Both the position numbers and the translations under genes were made by a program. From NCBI RefSeq assembly GCF_008086175.1, contig NZ_VSKM01000001.1, positions 307,266 through 371,265 on the forward strand: a stretch of 64,000 nt of DNA, read 5' to 3'. Source of the DNA: Bizionia saleffrena. GTDB lineage: Bacteria; Bacteroidota; Bacteroidia; Flavobacteriales; Flavobacteriaceae. The notes under the pieces are model-generated. The model saw only the letters and a list, made by a program, of their open reading frames with translations, made no database searches and was not told the origin of the DNA. Positions 16,591-25,141 of this stretch are shown here, in pieces. Each line of letters starts with the position of its first letter. Within the stretch, counting starts at the first letter, position 1.

Positions 16591-17190
16591 TTTGGTTAGT
16601 TTTAATTACTGATTTATACCGCGTTTTATTTTTACTTTTAATGATGTTCTTATCATTTTTAAACATAGATAAGATTTCTAAAGTCTGATCCACTTCCTTT
16701 TTTTGTACGCCACAATTCCTTAATGTTTTTATCATACCCCTGCGTTTATTTATGTTTCCAAAAAGCAACGTTCATAAATCTGATAGCGTAAACTTCATCT
16801 TTATGTTTAATTATTAATAGATGATACACCCACTTGATATCCCTTCCTTATAAAACAAGCGTTATAATATTTTTCGCCCTTTGCTTTAATGGTTTCTTAT
16901 AGATTAATTTTTGTGTACTAATGCCTGTAAACAGTTCTTTTTTAAATGTTCCCTCTAAACTTTAGATTAGAAAAAGACTTTAAATCTTATAAAAATATAT
17001 CGCGGTTAAATAGTTAGCTTTCGACATATCATTTTAAGAATCACAGTCTAAAACACTATCTCTTTTATTGTGAGTGAAGTCAGCATCTTATAACATTGTA
17101 TTCTAAAACAGTTTTAACCTTCATAAATAGAAATTGTATGCACCCATAGTATATCAAAACTAAAACGGGGTCGTACTTGAGTTTAGTTGG
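16591..17190. other. gene-poor gap within the minus-strand cluster
   Basis: About 600 nt. An open frame at 16547-16768 (minus) overlaps the SnoaL-like gene and has unnatural composition, so I do not call it. No family remnant, repeat or strong hairpin was recognised. It may contain the promoter of the SnoaL-like gene and the decayed end of an earlier gene. Confidence 0.3.
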
Positions 17191-17709
17191 TTAATTTTTC
17201 TTAGCCGTTAACTCGTAACCCATTGCTGTGTTAATAGCCATTCTATCATAGTATATCACCGATCTGCTAATCTTTTCGTTTTCTACAAGAGCAGTTAATT
17301 GATAAGGTAAATTCATCACAATATTATTTTCTGTGAAAGTATACGTGCCCCAAACAGATAGCCAATCGCCTTTTAAGTCGCCATCAATCACTCTAAAGGC
17401 CTGACTCACGTAGTCATTTTTTTGGTTGGTACGTGTTTGGTGATATTCCTTCCAAGCTTCAAGTAGCTCAGTCTTAGTTTCGCTTTCCTGGTAGCTAGGC
17501 CCTTCGCCCTGAAAATTATCTGCGAGTAAGCTCGTAACTTTAGTCATTTTGTTATTGATTAGTGCCTCCAAATAATCGGCCACTACTTTTAGGTCGACTT
17601 CAGCAGTAGGATTTTCTGTAACCGTCTCTTTATAACTCTTGTCTTGGGCGAAGGTAATTTGCCCAATAATTAGAAGAAATACAATGACACTTGTTTTTAA
17701 AGTTTTCAT
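17191..17709 (-). CDS. secreted NTF2-like protein
   Basis: A 172-aa protein with a signal peptide (MKTLKTSVIVFLLIIGQITFAQ). The mature part is NTF2/SnoaL-like (VVADYLEALINNKMTKVTSLL, ADNFQGEGPSY, WLSVWGTYTFTEN). It is transcribed away from the sensor kinase at 17915, and the shared 205-bp region contains an ATCACAT-N4-ATGTGAT palindrome, making it a candidate target of that two-component system. Confidence 0.8.
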   Translation of the reverse strand: MKTLKTSVIVFLLIIGQITFAQDKSYKETVTENPTAEVDLKVVADYLEALINNKMTKVTSLLADNFQGEGPSYQESETKTELLEAWKEYHQTRTNQKNDYVSQAFRVIDGDLKGDWLSVWGTYTFTENNIVMNLPYQLTALVENEKISRSVIYYDRMAINTAMGYELTAKKN

Positions 17710-17789
17710 AGTGGTCTGTTTTAAAAATTAATAGCTTTTCAATGTTATAATTTAACACACACTAAACTAATGCTCTCATAATCAATTAT

Positions 17790-17814
17790 CAATCACATAT
17801 TAATGTGATATTGA
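17790..17814. promoter_or_regulatory. ATCACAT-ATTA-ATGTGAT palindrome, copy 1
   Basis: A perfect 7-bp inverted repeat with a 4-nt spacer in the divergent region between the NTF2-like gene and the sensor kinase. The same arms recur at about 20902-20919 between the kinase and its response regulator, with the spacer CTTA. Confidence 0.5.
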
Positions 17815-17914
17815 ATACTAACTTTTTGTATCTTTAAGCTAGCTATTAATTATAACCGTTATTTCTAAATTCTTTAAAATACTGCCCGTTTTTGTACTAC
17901 AAATAGGTTTACTT

Positions 17915-20902
17915 GTGGTGTGCAAGGGTGTTTATTCCCAAAACCCGTCGCAGATAGATATTCTTACTACAGAGCAAGGCTTAATATTTAGAGATATTAC
18001 TTCCATCACCCAAGATGCTAACGAAGCTATGTGGTTTGGAACCGACCTTGGTTTGGTTAAGTACGATGGTTATAATTTTAAGGTTTATAACTCCGATAAA
18101 AGCAATCCATTTTATATTGAAGAAGAATTAATTACAGGAGAACTAGAATTTGATGCTAATACCAATGAACTCTGGTATATGGCGAATGAAAAACTGTTTA
18201 AACTTCAATTATCTACAGATACAATAATCGCTTATAACGGTTCGCATAATATAAAGGGGAAAGTGTTACGCCTTTTAAAAGCTATAGATGGTTGTATTTG
18301 GATTATGACTGACGATTTTTTAACTGCCGAAAACGGAAACGCGAAACAATACCTTCAAAAATTAACTAACGGAACATTTGAAGTGAAGGCTTCAATTCGT
18401 AGAAGTAAACACGCCTACAGCAGATTAATTGAAGATAAATTAGGCCATATTTTATGGAGCACACCACTTGGAAGTTTAAAGTTTGATCCCGGAGGGAAGT
18501 TATTAAACACCTTTAAGTTGTCAACTTTTTACTGGCATAGTTCCAATTTAAATTTTACGGTATCTTTTTACGATAGTGACAACACTCATTATTTTTTTCC
18601 GCAGAAAGAACACGGTATCTATACTTTTAATGAAACAGACTTAACGTCTAAACGCCTTTTCGACAGTGAAAGTCAATTTTATTATGCCATAGAAGATCAT
18701 CAAAAACATATATGGTTTGCAGGTAATAAAGAATTGTATCGTATAAGTCCAGAAGGTAATTTAACAGACTATACAGAGCAATTACTATCCCTATTTAAAT
18801 ATTCTAAAATCAATGATCTTTTCATAGATAACAACAAATTACTTTGGGTAGCAACCGATAATGGCTTATTTAAAATACGCATAGGAGAGGAATTATTTTC
18901 ACCATTGTTTGTATCTAAAAATAAAGGTTGGGGCAACACTATGCGTGGTATTTTTGAAGATGGCAACGGCACTATTTTCGCCAAATGCGAAAGCCAAAAC
19001 AAGCTTATCTATAAAACAAAGAATGGCGTAATTGATACGCTAACTATTAAAATAGATCGCCTTTCTAAAGAGGCACTTAAATACACTGCAAATTTTTATG
19101 CATTAGATACTAAAAAACAAAATGTATTCACATTGGGTGAAAGCTTATTGAAAATAAATTTAAAAAACGGAACAACTAAAAGTTACGACCAATTTAGTCC
19201 TAATATAACATTTAAAGGGCAAAACCCACTAATAAAGCTTCGGGATGGCAAATTACTTTTCGGACAAAGTTTAACCAGATTGGTGCTTTTTAATCCAGAA
19301 ACGGAAACAAGTGAATTCGTTTTTGAAGGTTCTGAAATTGAAAATGATATTGCCGATTTTAGGTATTTCAAAGAAAGTAAAACAGATAGTATCGTTTGGC
19401 TAGGAACACGAAATGATGGTGTGTTAAAAATACATCTGAGTGGTCGTGTTGAAAGTATATTTACCACAGATTCTAAACCAAGTATCTCGAGAAACTATAT
19501 TCTTGTTATTGAAGAAGATTCAAATAAAAGTCTTTGGATTGGTACGCATGGCGGAGGTCTCAATCATATTTCTGCAGATGGAAAAACCATAAAAATATTT
19601 ACCAAATTACAAGGGTTACCCGATAATAATATTGTTGGCATTTTAATGGATGCTAATAAAAGCTTATGGATTAGCACCTATAATGGCTTATCTCATTTCA
19701 AGAAAGAGACCGAGGTTTTTCAAAATTTTTATAACGAAGACGGTCTAACACATTTCGAATTTAATTATACTTCTTTTTTTAAGGATAGTAGAGGCACCTT
19801 TTATTTTGGCGGTATGAACGGTGTTAATACATTCAAACCCAATGAAGTCTTAAAACAATCTATAACACCAAAATTGCGCCTTTTAGGAGTTTCAGGTTAT
19901 AACAGTAAAGACCAAACCAGATTCTCTACAGATTATAGTCAAATAGAATTTAAGAAGTTTCAGGTATCACCCTATGATCAGTATTTTGAAATCAACTGGA
20001 CGATGCCAAGCTATTTTCAAAATCAAAAAAACACGTACAGCACAAAACTTGAAGGTTTTGAAAACCGTTGGTTTTATCAAAGTAATTCGGCGTCTATACG
20101 TTACCACCAATTACCTGCCGGAGATTATGTCTTAAAAGTTAAAGGCAAAGATTCCAGAGGTAATGAAAGTACAGCCCTATTATCTATCCCTATTGAGGTA
20201 CGTCAAATATTTTATAAAAAATGGTGGTTTATTGGGCTTGTCTTACTGGTAATTATAGGCATTATGTATTCGATATTTAGATATAGATTACAACAAGCTT
20301 TGGCTATGGAACGTCTTCGGACTAAAATCTCCAGCGATTTACATGATGATGTAGGCTCATTATTGTCTGGTCTCGCAATGCAGACTGAACTTATGGAAAT
20401 TAATGCTAGTGAAGCCGATAGATTCAAACTTCAAAAAATTGCAGGAATCAGCAGAAATGCCATTTCGCAAATGCGAGACTTGGTTTGGAGTATTGATAGC
20501 AGACGTGAAACGATTGAGGATTTAATTGAGCGCATGCAGGAGCTTGCAGAAGAGTTGTTATTGCCAAAGGCTATTTCTTTTCATATCGATAGTTCTAACA
20601 TAAAAAATCCGACAAAAAAATTAACAGCACAGACCAAACAGAATATTTTTTTAATCTATAAAGAGGCGATTACCAATATTTTACGACATTCTGATGCCAC
20701 TAAGGTAAGCGTTACTATAACTAATCATTCTAAAGGCTGTCAATTTATAATTAGAGATAATGGTAGTGAAAAATCTTCTTATAAATCTACAGGTTTAGGT
20801 TTACCGAATATGGTAATGCGTGCCGAAAAATTAAAGGCGAATTTGAAGTTTCAAAAGGAAAACGGATTTAGTGTTTACCTTTTTCTACCTTTCAATATGT
20901 AA
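17915..20902 (+). CDS. two-component sensor kinase, propeller + Y_Y_Y + HisKA_3
   Basis: A 995-aa membrane sensor. The periplasmic part is a two-bladed-group regulator propeller (repeated WFGTDLGLVKYDGYNF-like blades, about residues 20-690), then a Y_Y_Y domain (about 700-765) and one transmembrane helix (WWFIGLVLLVIIGIMYSIF). The cytoplasmic part has a HisKA_3 H-box (SDLHDDVGSLLSGL, His near residue 808) and an HATPase with NILRHSDA and GLGLPNMVMRA. The GTG at 17915 is the first usable standard start, but the frame stays open upstream and encodes a signal-peptide-like hydrophobic stretch (LPVFVLQIGLLVVC), so the true start may be a rare codon such as ATT at 17861. Confidence 0.88.
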   Translation: MVCKGVYSQNPSQIDILTTEQGLIFRDITSITQDANEAMWFGTDLGLVKYDGYNFKVYNSDKSNPFYIEEELITGELEFDANTNELWYMANEKLFKLQLSTDTIIAYNGSHNIKGKVLRLLKAIDGCIWIMTDDFLTAENGNAKQYLQKLTNGTFEVKASIRRSKHAYSRLIEDKLGHILWSTPLGSLKFDPGGKLLNTFKLSTFYWHSSNLNFTVSFYDSDNTHYFFPQKEHGIYTFNETDLTSKRLFDSESQFYYAIEDHQKHIWFAGNKELYRISPEGNLTDYTEQLLSLFKYSKINDLFIDNNKLLWVATDNGLFKIRIGEELFSPLFVSKNKGWGNTMRGIFEDGNGTIFAKCESQNKLIYKTKNGVIDTLTIKIDRLSKEALKYTANFYALDTKKQNVFTLGESLLKINLKNGTTKSYDQFSPNITFKGQNPLIKLRDGKLLFGQSLTRLVLFNPETETSEFVFEGSEIENDIADFRYFKESKTDSIVWLGTRNDGVLKIHLSGRVESIFTTDSKPSISRNYILVIEEDSNKSLWIGTHGGGLNHISADGKTIKIFTKLQGLPDNNIVGILMDANKSLWISTYNGLSHFKKETEVFQNFYNEDGLTHFEFNYTSFFKDSRGTFYFGGMNGVNTFKPNEVLKQSITPKLRLLGVSGYNSKDQTRFSTDYSQIEFKKFQVSPYDQYFEINWTMPSYFQNQKNTYSTKLEGFENRWFYQSNSASIRYHQLPAGDYVLKVKGKDSRGNESTALLSIPIEVRQIFYKKWWFIGLVLLVIIGIMYSIFRYRLQQALAMERLRTKISSDLHDDVGSLLSGLAMQTELMEINASEADRFKLQKIAGISRNAISQMRDLVWSIDSRRETIEDLIERMQELAEELLLPKAISFHIDSSNIKNPTKKLTAQTKQNIFLIYKEAITNILRHSDATKVSVTITNHSKGCQFIIRDNGSEKSSYKSTGLGLPNMVMRAEKLKANLKFQKENGFSVYLFLPFNM

Positions 20903-20919
20903 TATCACATCTTAATGTG
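20902..20919. promoter_or_regulatory. ATCACAT-CTTA-ATGTGAT palindrome, copy 2
   Basis: The arms are identical to the copy upstream of the kinase. It lies immediately after the kinase stop and about 80 nt before the response regulator start, where a secondary promoter could be. Confidence 0.5.
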
Positions 20920-20997
20920 ATTGTGCACCTGTTTTAAAGTCCTAAATTTACAAATGAAGAATCTGTTTAACCTAAAAATTCTTTTAAAGCATTACAA

Positions 20998-21630
20998 ATG
21001 AACACTATTAGCTTGGCAATTATAGAAGATGATGTATTAATTCAGGAAAGCCTAGAGGATTTCTTTAGTGCCCAAACTAACATAGAATGTTTGCAAATTG
21101 CGTCTTCGGTTGAACAGTATTTGAAGGATTTTGACGCACTTATTAAAGTGCCAAATATTATTCTTCTCGACATTAATTTATTAGGAATGTCTGGGATTGA
21201 TGGTATTCCGCTTCTATTAAACGAACTCCCGAAAACCAACATCATTATGCTTACCACATTTGAAGATAATGATAGTATTTATAAAGCATTATGCGCAGGT
21301 GCTTGCTCGTATTTATCTAAAAAAACGTCACTAAAAAAAATTCTTGAAGCTATAGAAATCGTTAATAATGGGGGGTCATATATGTCGCCATCCATAGCAA
21401 GAAAAATCGTTAATCGCTTTACTCCAAAACATAATCAAAGCAATCTGCTTACACCAAGACAAAAAGAAATTGTTACAGGCATAGTCGATGGCAAAAGTTA
21501 TAAAATGATAGCCAATGATTTATTCGTTTCTATTGACACTGTGCGTACTCATATTAAAAATATATACAAAGCTTTAGAGATTCATAGTAAAGCTGAATTA
21601 ATACGAAAATCTTTCGATAATAAGCTGTAA
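20998..21630 (+). CDS. LuxR/NarL-family response regulator
   Basis: A 210-aa regulator. The receiver domain (residues 1-120) has the acidic start IIEDDVL, phospho-acceptor Asp in ILLDINLLGMSG (about D58), Thr in MLTTFED and Lys in YLSKK. The C-terminal LuxR-type helix-turn-helix is LTPRQKEIVTGIVDGKSYKM, then SIDTVRTHIKNIYKAL. It is the natural partner of the upstream HisKA_3 kinase, 95 nt away in the same direction. Confidence 0.93.
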   Translation: MNTISLAIIEDDVLIQESLEDFFSAQTNIECLQIASSVEQYLKDFDALIKVPNIILLDINLLGMSGIDGIPLLLNELPKTNIIMLTTFEDNDSIYKALCAGACSYLSKKTSLKKILEAIEIVNNGGSYMSPSIARKIVNRFTPKHNQSNLLTPRQKEIVTGIVDGKSYKMIANDLFVSIDTVRTHIKNIYKALEIHSKAELIRKSFDNKL

Positions 21631-21886
21631 TACCAAATAAACGTCAAACTAACCGATTAAATCTATTTCTTTCCCCTTTTTATTTCCATATAAAATAGAA
21701 TAGCGCTGTGAAACGTCCATCTTTCTATCTTAAAATAATGATCTATGCAAAATACAACATACCACTTATAGTGCTAATCTGTGTAATTTAGTTACTACTC
21801 AATCATATATACGCCTCCCTACCGCTCTGTGCTTTCGTGAAGGAAAAGCACATTAACTAATACTTAACTTTTTTTAGTTCGTACTG

Positions 21887-21912
21887 TTACAAACAATTAA
21901 TATATTTGTAAC
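21887..21912 (+). promoter_or_regulatory. promoter with GTTACAAA/TTTGTAAC inverted repeat
   Basis: GTTACAAA and TTTGTAAC are perfect 8-bp arms with a 10-nt spacer, and the right arm overlaps a TAnnTTTG -7 element (TATATTTG at 21901-21908). It lies 21 nt before the ATG of the PepSY-like gene, so it probably acts as promoter and operator. The remainder of the 21631-21932 gap shows nothing notable. Confidence 0.45.
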
Positions 21913-21932
21913 TAATTCTAATATATACGACG

Positions 21933-22376
21933 ATGAAAACATTACAAATAATCACTTTCGCTTTATTTGCTACAGCTACATTAACTGCCCAGGATTTAAT
22001 AAAAACTGAAGTACCTACTAGTTTCACAGAAGGACTTTTAAAAGAGTACCCTAATGCGAAAAACATAGAATGGGAAAGAAGCGATAACAATTTCAAAGTT
22101 GAATTTGACGTTGACAGAATGGAACGTAAAGTCTTCTTTAACAAAGACGGTGACAAGGTGAAAATTGAAGCTGAAATGATTAAAACCAAATTACCAATAG
22201 TGCTAATAGAATCTATTAAAAAGCACTACGCAGACTATAGAATTGATTCGGTACGTTCTTTTACTAAGAATGGAATAACAACCTACAAGGTTGATCTTGA
22301 AAGAGCAGGTTGGACCGAAGAAATAACTCTAACTTACAGTGAAGCAGGTAAGGTTTTAGGTATAAACAAAGATTAA
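21933..22376 (+). CDS. secreted PepSY-like (beta-lactamase-inhibitor-like fold) protein
   Basis: A 147-aa protein with a signal peptide (MKTLQIITFALFATATLTAQ) followed by two PepSY-like repeats: FTEGLLKEYPNAKNIEWER with FKVEFDVDRMERKVFFNKDG, and VLIESIKKHYADYRIDSV with TYKVDLERAGWTEEITLTY. Such proteins are periplasmic and of unknown function, often linked to envelope stress. The gene has its own promoter and terminator, so it is monocistronic. Confidence 0.8.
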   Translation: MKTLQIITFALFATATLTAQDLIKTEVPTSFTEGLLKEYPNAKNIEWERSDNNFKVEFDVDRMERKVFFNKDGDKVKIEAEMIKTKLPIVLIESIKKHYADYRIDSVRSFTKNGITTYKVDLERAGWTEEITLTYSEAGKVLGINKD

Positions 22377-22410
22377 TTCTGTGTAAATACTATTTTTTAG
22401 ATACGTTAAA

Positions 22411-22439
22411 GTGGTTGATGTATTCAACCACTTTTTTTT
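22411..22439 (+). terminator. rho-independent terminator
   Basis: GTGGTTGA-TGTAT-TCAACCAC is followed by eight T residues, 35 nt after the PepSY-like gene. Confidence 0.88.
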
Positions 22440-22720
22440 GTTTTAAAGTCCCGCTATCTATTATAAGCCCTAAACTTTATTCTATTTTTCGTAATTATAC
22501 TCATAAAACACTATAAATCATGAGCTAAAATTTATTAATTTCCCTAAATTCATAATAAATTTCAACACTTATTATATTACTTTTGATGTGTAATTTTTAG
22601 AATTTGCTAAAATAAATTAGCTCACTTTTTATAATCTATAACAACTGATTATCCAACAAACAGGAACACCTTTAATCAATCAACGTTTTCAGTTATAACC
22701 CTAATTAATAGAATTGATAA
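22440..22720 (+). promoter_or_regulatory. upstream region of the MFS-type export operon
   Basis: About 280 nt of AT-rich sequence before the TolC-like gene. It contains TTTTGATGTGTAATTT at 22581-22596, a 16-mer also found exactly at 41730-41745, 22 nt upstream of the cytosolic histidine kinase. No gene is seen. Confidence 0.3.
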
Positions 22721-24046
22721 ATGAATTTTTTAAAAACAATTAGTATCGTATTCGTTACTTTGTGTGGCTTCGGTCAACAAGTGGTTTTTTCTCAAAATCT
22801 ACAAACACGCAGTATGACGATATATGAACTAGCCGAAAGCGTCGCAGCTAACAACATTCAATTAAAGCTAGCAAATACAGCTGTAGATATCGCCGATGCT
22901 AGAATAGGTGTAGCGAAAACAAACCGACTTCCGGATGCTGGTGTTGATGTAAAAGCAATGTACTTAGGGGACATTAGTATTTACGATACGCGTTTTAAAA
23001 AATTACAAACAGTCGATATTCCTAATTTCGGAAATCAGTTTAATGTGTCTGCGAGTCAACTCATATTTGCTGGTGGTAAAATTAATAAGTCCATTGCTCT
23101 TGCGGAAATGAGCAAGACGCTTTCCGAAAATCAATTTGGAGATGCCGAACAGAGCATAAAACTGAATGCTATTGAATTGTATATGAATTTATACAATCTT
23201 CAAAATCAAAAGATAATTCTAGAGCAAAACAGAATTTTGGCCAACGAGCGTACTAAAAATACACGTTATTTTTATGAAGAAGATATGATTACCAAAAACG
23301 AAGTGTTACGCGCCGAAGTTTTAGAAAGACAATTAGAGCAGAGCATTTTACAAATTGAAAACGCCATTCTAATTACTAATAAAAATTTAACGTTGTTTGC
23401 TGGGCTAGACAGCAAGGTTTTAATAGTGCCAGAGGTTGAGCAATTAAATCATCAAATTCGCAATCAAGATGAAGCTTCTTTTCTAGATCTCGCTTTAGGA
23501 AAAAATCCGCAATTTAATGCTAGTGAAACGCAGATAACAATTGCCAAAAAAAGCTTAGAACTCACAAAAACGGACCGTTTACCAACTTTGGCTGGTTTTG
23601 CAGGTTACAATGCGAATAGACCGCAAACAAGCGGATCACCAGTATTAGATTTATATACAAATACCTATCAAGTAGGTTTAAGCTTGTCTTATAATATTGA
23701 ATCTATATATAAAAATCCTAAAAAAGAGGCGTTGGATAAAATTCTGATTAATCAAGCAGAACAACGTCAAGAAGCGGTAAAACAAGAAATAGAAGCCAAT
23801 GTTAATGCAGCTTACAAAAATTACCATCAGGCGGTAGCACAGTTAAAAGTTAGTGCTATTAATCAAACGGCAGCCGATGATAATTATCGAATTACCGAAT
23901 TGAAATATAAAAATCAATTAATAACTTATATTGAAATTATTGATGCCGCAAACACAAAATTACAAGCCGAGCTTCAAATGCTTGATGACCAAACAGACAT
24001 TATTCTTAATTATGTAAGACTCCTTCGTGTAACGGGACAACTCTAA
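22721..24046 (+). CDS. TolC family outer-membrane efflux protein
   Basis: A 441-aa outer-membrane channel component. After a signal peptide (about 25 residues, ending near VVFSQ) come two outer-membrane efflux repeats of long alternating helices and short strands, for example LAESVAANNIQLKLANTAVD and VNAAYKNYHQAVAQLKVSA. It is first in a three-gene operon with an EmrA/HlyD-type adaptor (28 nt gap) and an MFS pump (5 nt gap), together forming an inner-to-outer membrane exporter. Confidence 0.92.
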   Translation: MNFLKTISIVFVTLCGFGQQVVFSQNLQTRSMTIYELAESVAANNIQLKLANTAVDIADARIGVAKTNRLPDAGVDVKAMYLGDISIYDTRFKKLQTVDIPNFGNQFNVSASQLIFAGGKINKSIALAEMSKTLSENQFGDAEQSIKLNAIELYMNLYNLQNQKIILEQNRILANERTKNTRYFYEEDMITKNEVLRAEVLERQLEQSILQIENAILITNKNLTLFAGLDSKVLIVPEVEQLNHQIRNQDEASFLDLALGKNPQFNASETQITIAKKSLELTKTDRLPTLAGFAGYNANRPQTSGSPVLDLYTNTYQVGLSLSYNIESIYKNPKKEALDKILINQAEQRQEAVKQEIEANVNAAYKNYHQAVAQLKVSAINQTAADDNYRITELKYKNQLITYIEIIDAANTKLQAELQMLDDQTDIILNYVRLLRVTGQL

Positions 24047-24074
24047 AAAATGACCAAATAAAGTAAATTATATT

Positions 24075-25136
24075 ATGGCAACATCAGATAAAAAAATAAA
24101 GAAGAAAAACAAGTTGTATTTAACACTTCTAAATGCTTTTGTGTTTATTATCACGCTTTTAGTGATATGGTATGTCATAAAAAACTATCTACATATCAAT
24201 GACGAAACATACGTAAACGACGCCCAGGTAAAAGCATACATCAGTCCTATTAATTCTAGAGTTCCGGGATATATTAATGAAATACATTTTAAGGAACATC
24301 AAGAAGTAAAAAAAGGAGATACGTTAGTTGTTTTAGATAAAACAGAATTCGATAATGCCATAGCGCAGGCAGAAGCAGGATTAAGTCAGGCACAAGCAGG
24401 TAAAATAGCGGCGAGTTCATCGGTTGCACGTGTAAGCAGTGGAGAAAGCACCGTGCAAGCAAATATGTACGGTGTACAAGCACAACTTAATAATGCGAAA
24501 GCAGATTTGGCGAGATATAAGAATTTATTGGATAATGATGCCGTTACGCTTCAACAATATCAACAAATAGAAACGCAAGTAAAAACGCTGCAATCGCAAT
24601 ACAACACGCTTAACAAACAGAAAAACACAGCTAAACTATCTACTAGTGAAACAGAGTCTCAGCTTGCCATTAGCGATGCTCAAATTAAAGCTGCGGAAGT
24701 CGGTTTAAAACGTGCGCAATTAAATCTAAAGTACACCGTAATTACCGCTCCCGAAAATGGCGTTATGGGTAGAAGAACCATTACTGCCGGAGCATTTATT
24801 CAGCCGGGACAACAAATAGCGGCCCTCGTTCAAGAAGAATCAAAATGGGTTGAAGCTAATTTATTAGAAACTCAAATTCCCTTAATACAAATTGGAGACG
24901 TTATCAGATTCACAGTGGATGCTATCAAAAAAACAGAATTTGAAGGAAAAATCACTTCTATATCAGCAGCAACAGGCTCCCAATTTTCAGCTATCCCAAC
25001 CGATAATTCGGCCGGAAACTTTGTAAAAGTACAACAACGAATTCCTGTGAAAATAGAATTTACAGAAAATAATGATCCGAAGTTTCTAGAAAGAGTACGT
25101 GTAGGAATGAATGTGGTAATGACCTTAAAGGATTAA
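24075..25136 (+). CDS. HlyD/EmrA-type membrane fusion protein
   Basis: A 353-aa adaptor with an N-terminal membrane anchor (LYLTLLNAFVFIITLLVIWY, about residues 14-37), a biotinyl-lipoyl-like half (NDAQVKAYISPINSRVPGYI), a coiled-coil hairpin rich in Q and A (residues 90-205), and the second lipoyl half and beta barrel (RTITAGAFIQPGQQIAALV). It bridges the MFS pump and the TolC-like channel. Confidence 0.93.
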   Translation: MATSDKKIKKKNKLYLTLLNAFVFIITLLVIWYVIKNYLHINDETYVNDAQVKAYISPINSRVPGYINEIHFKEHQEVKKGDTLVVLDKTEFDNAIAQAEAGLSQAQAGKIAASSSVARVSSGESTVQANMYGVQAQLNNAKADLARYKNLLDNDAVTLQQYQQIETQVKTLQSQYNTLNKQKNTAKLSTSETESQLAISDAQIKAAEVGLKRAQLNLKYTVITAPENGVMGRRTITAGAFIQPGQQIAALVQEESKWVEANLLETQIPLIQIGDVIRFTVDAIKKTEFEGKITSISAATGSQFSAIPTDNSAGNFVKVQQRIPVKIEFTENNDPKFLERVRVGMNVVMTLKD

Positions 25137-25141
25137 GAAAA

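Noticed and set aside
16547..16768. 73-codon minus-strand open frame upstream of the SnoaL-like gene
   Set aside because: It overlaps the real gene's start and is extremely rich in Lys and Asn with no recognisable pattern.
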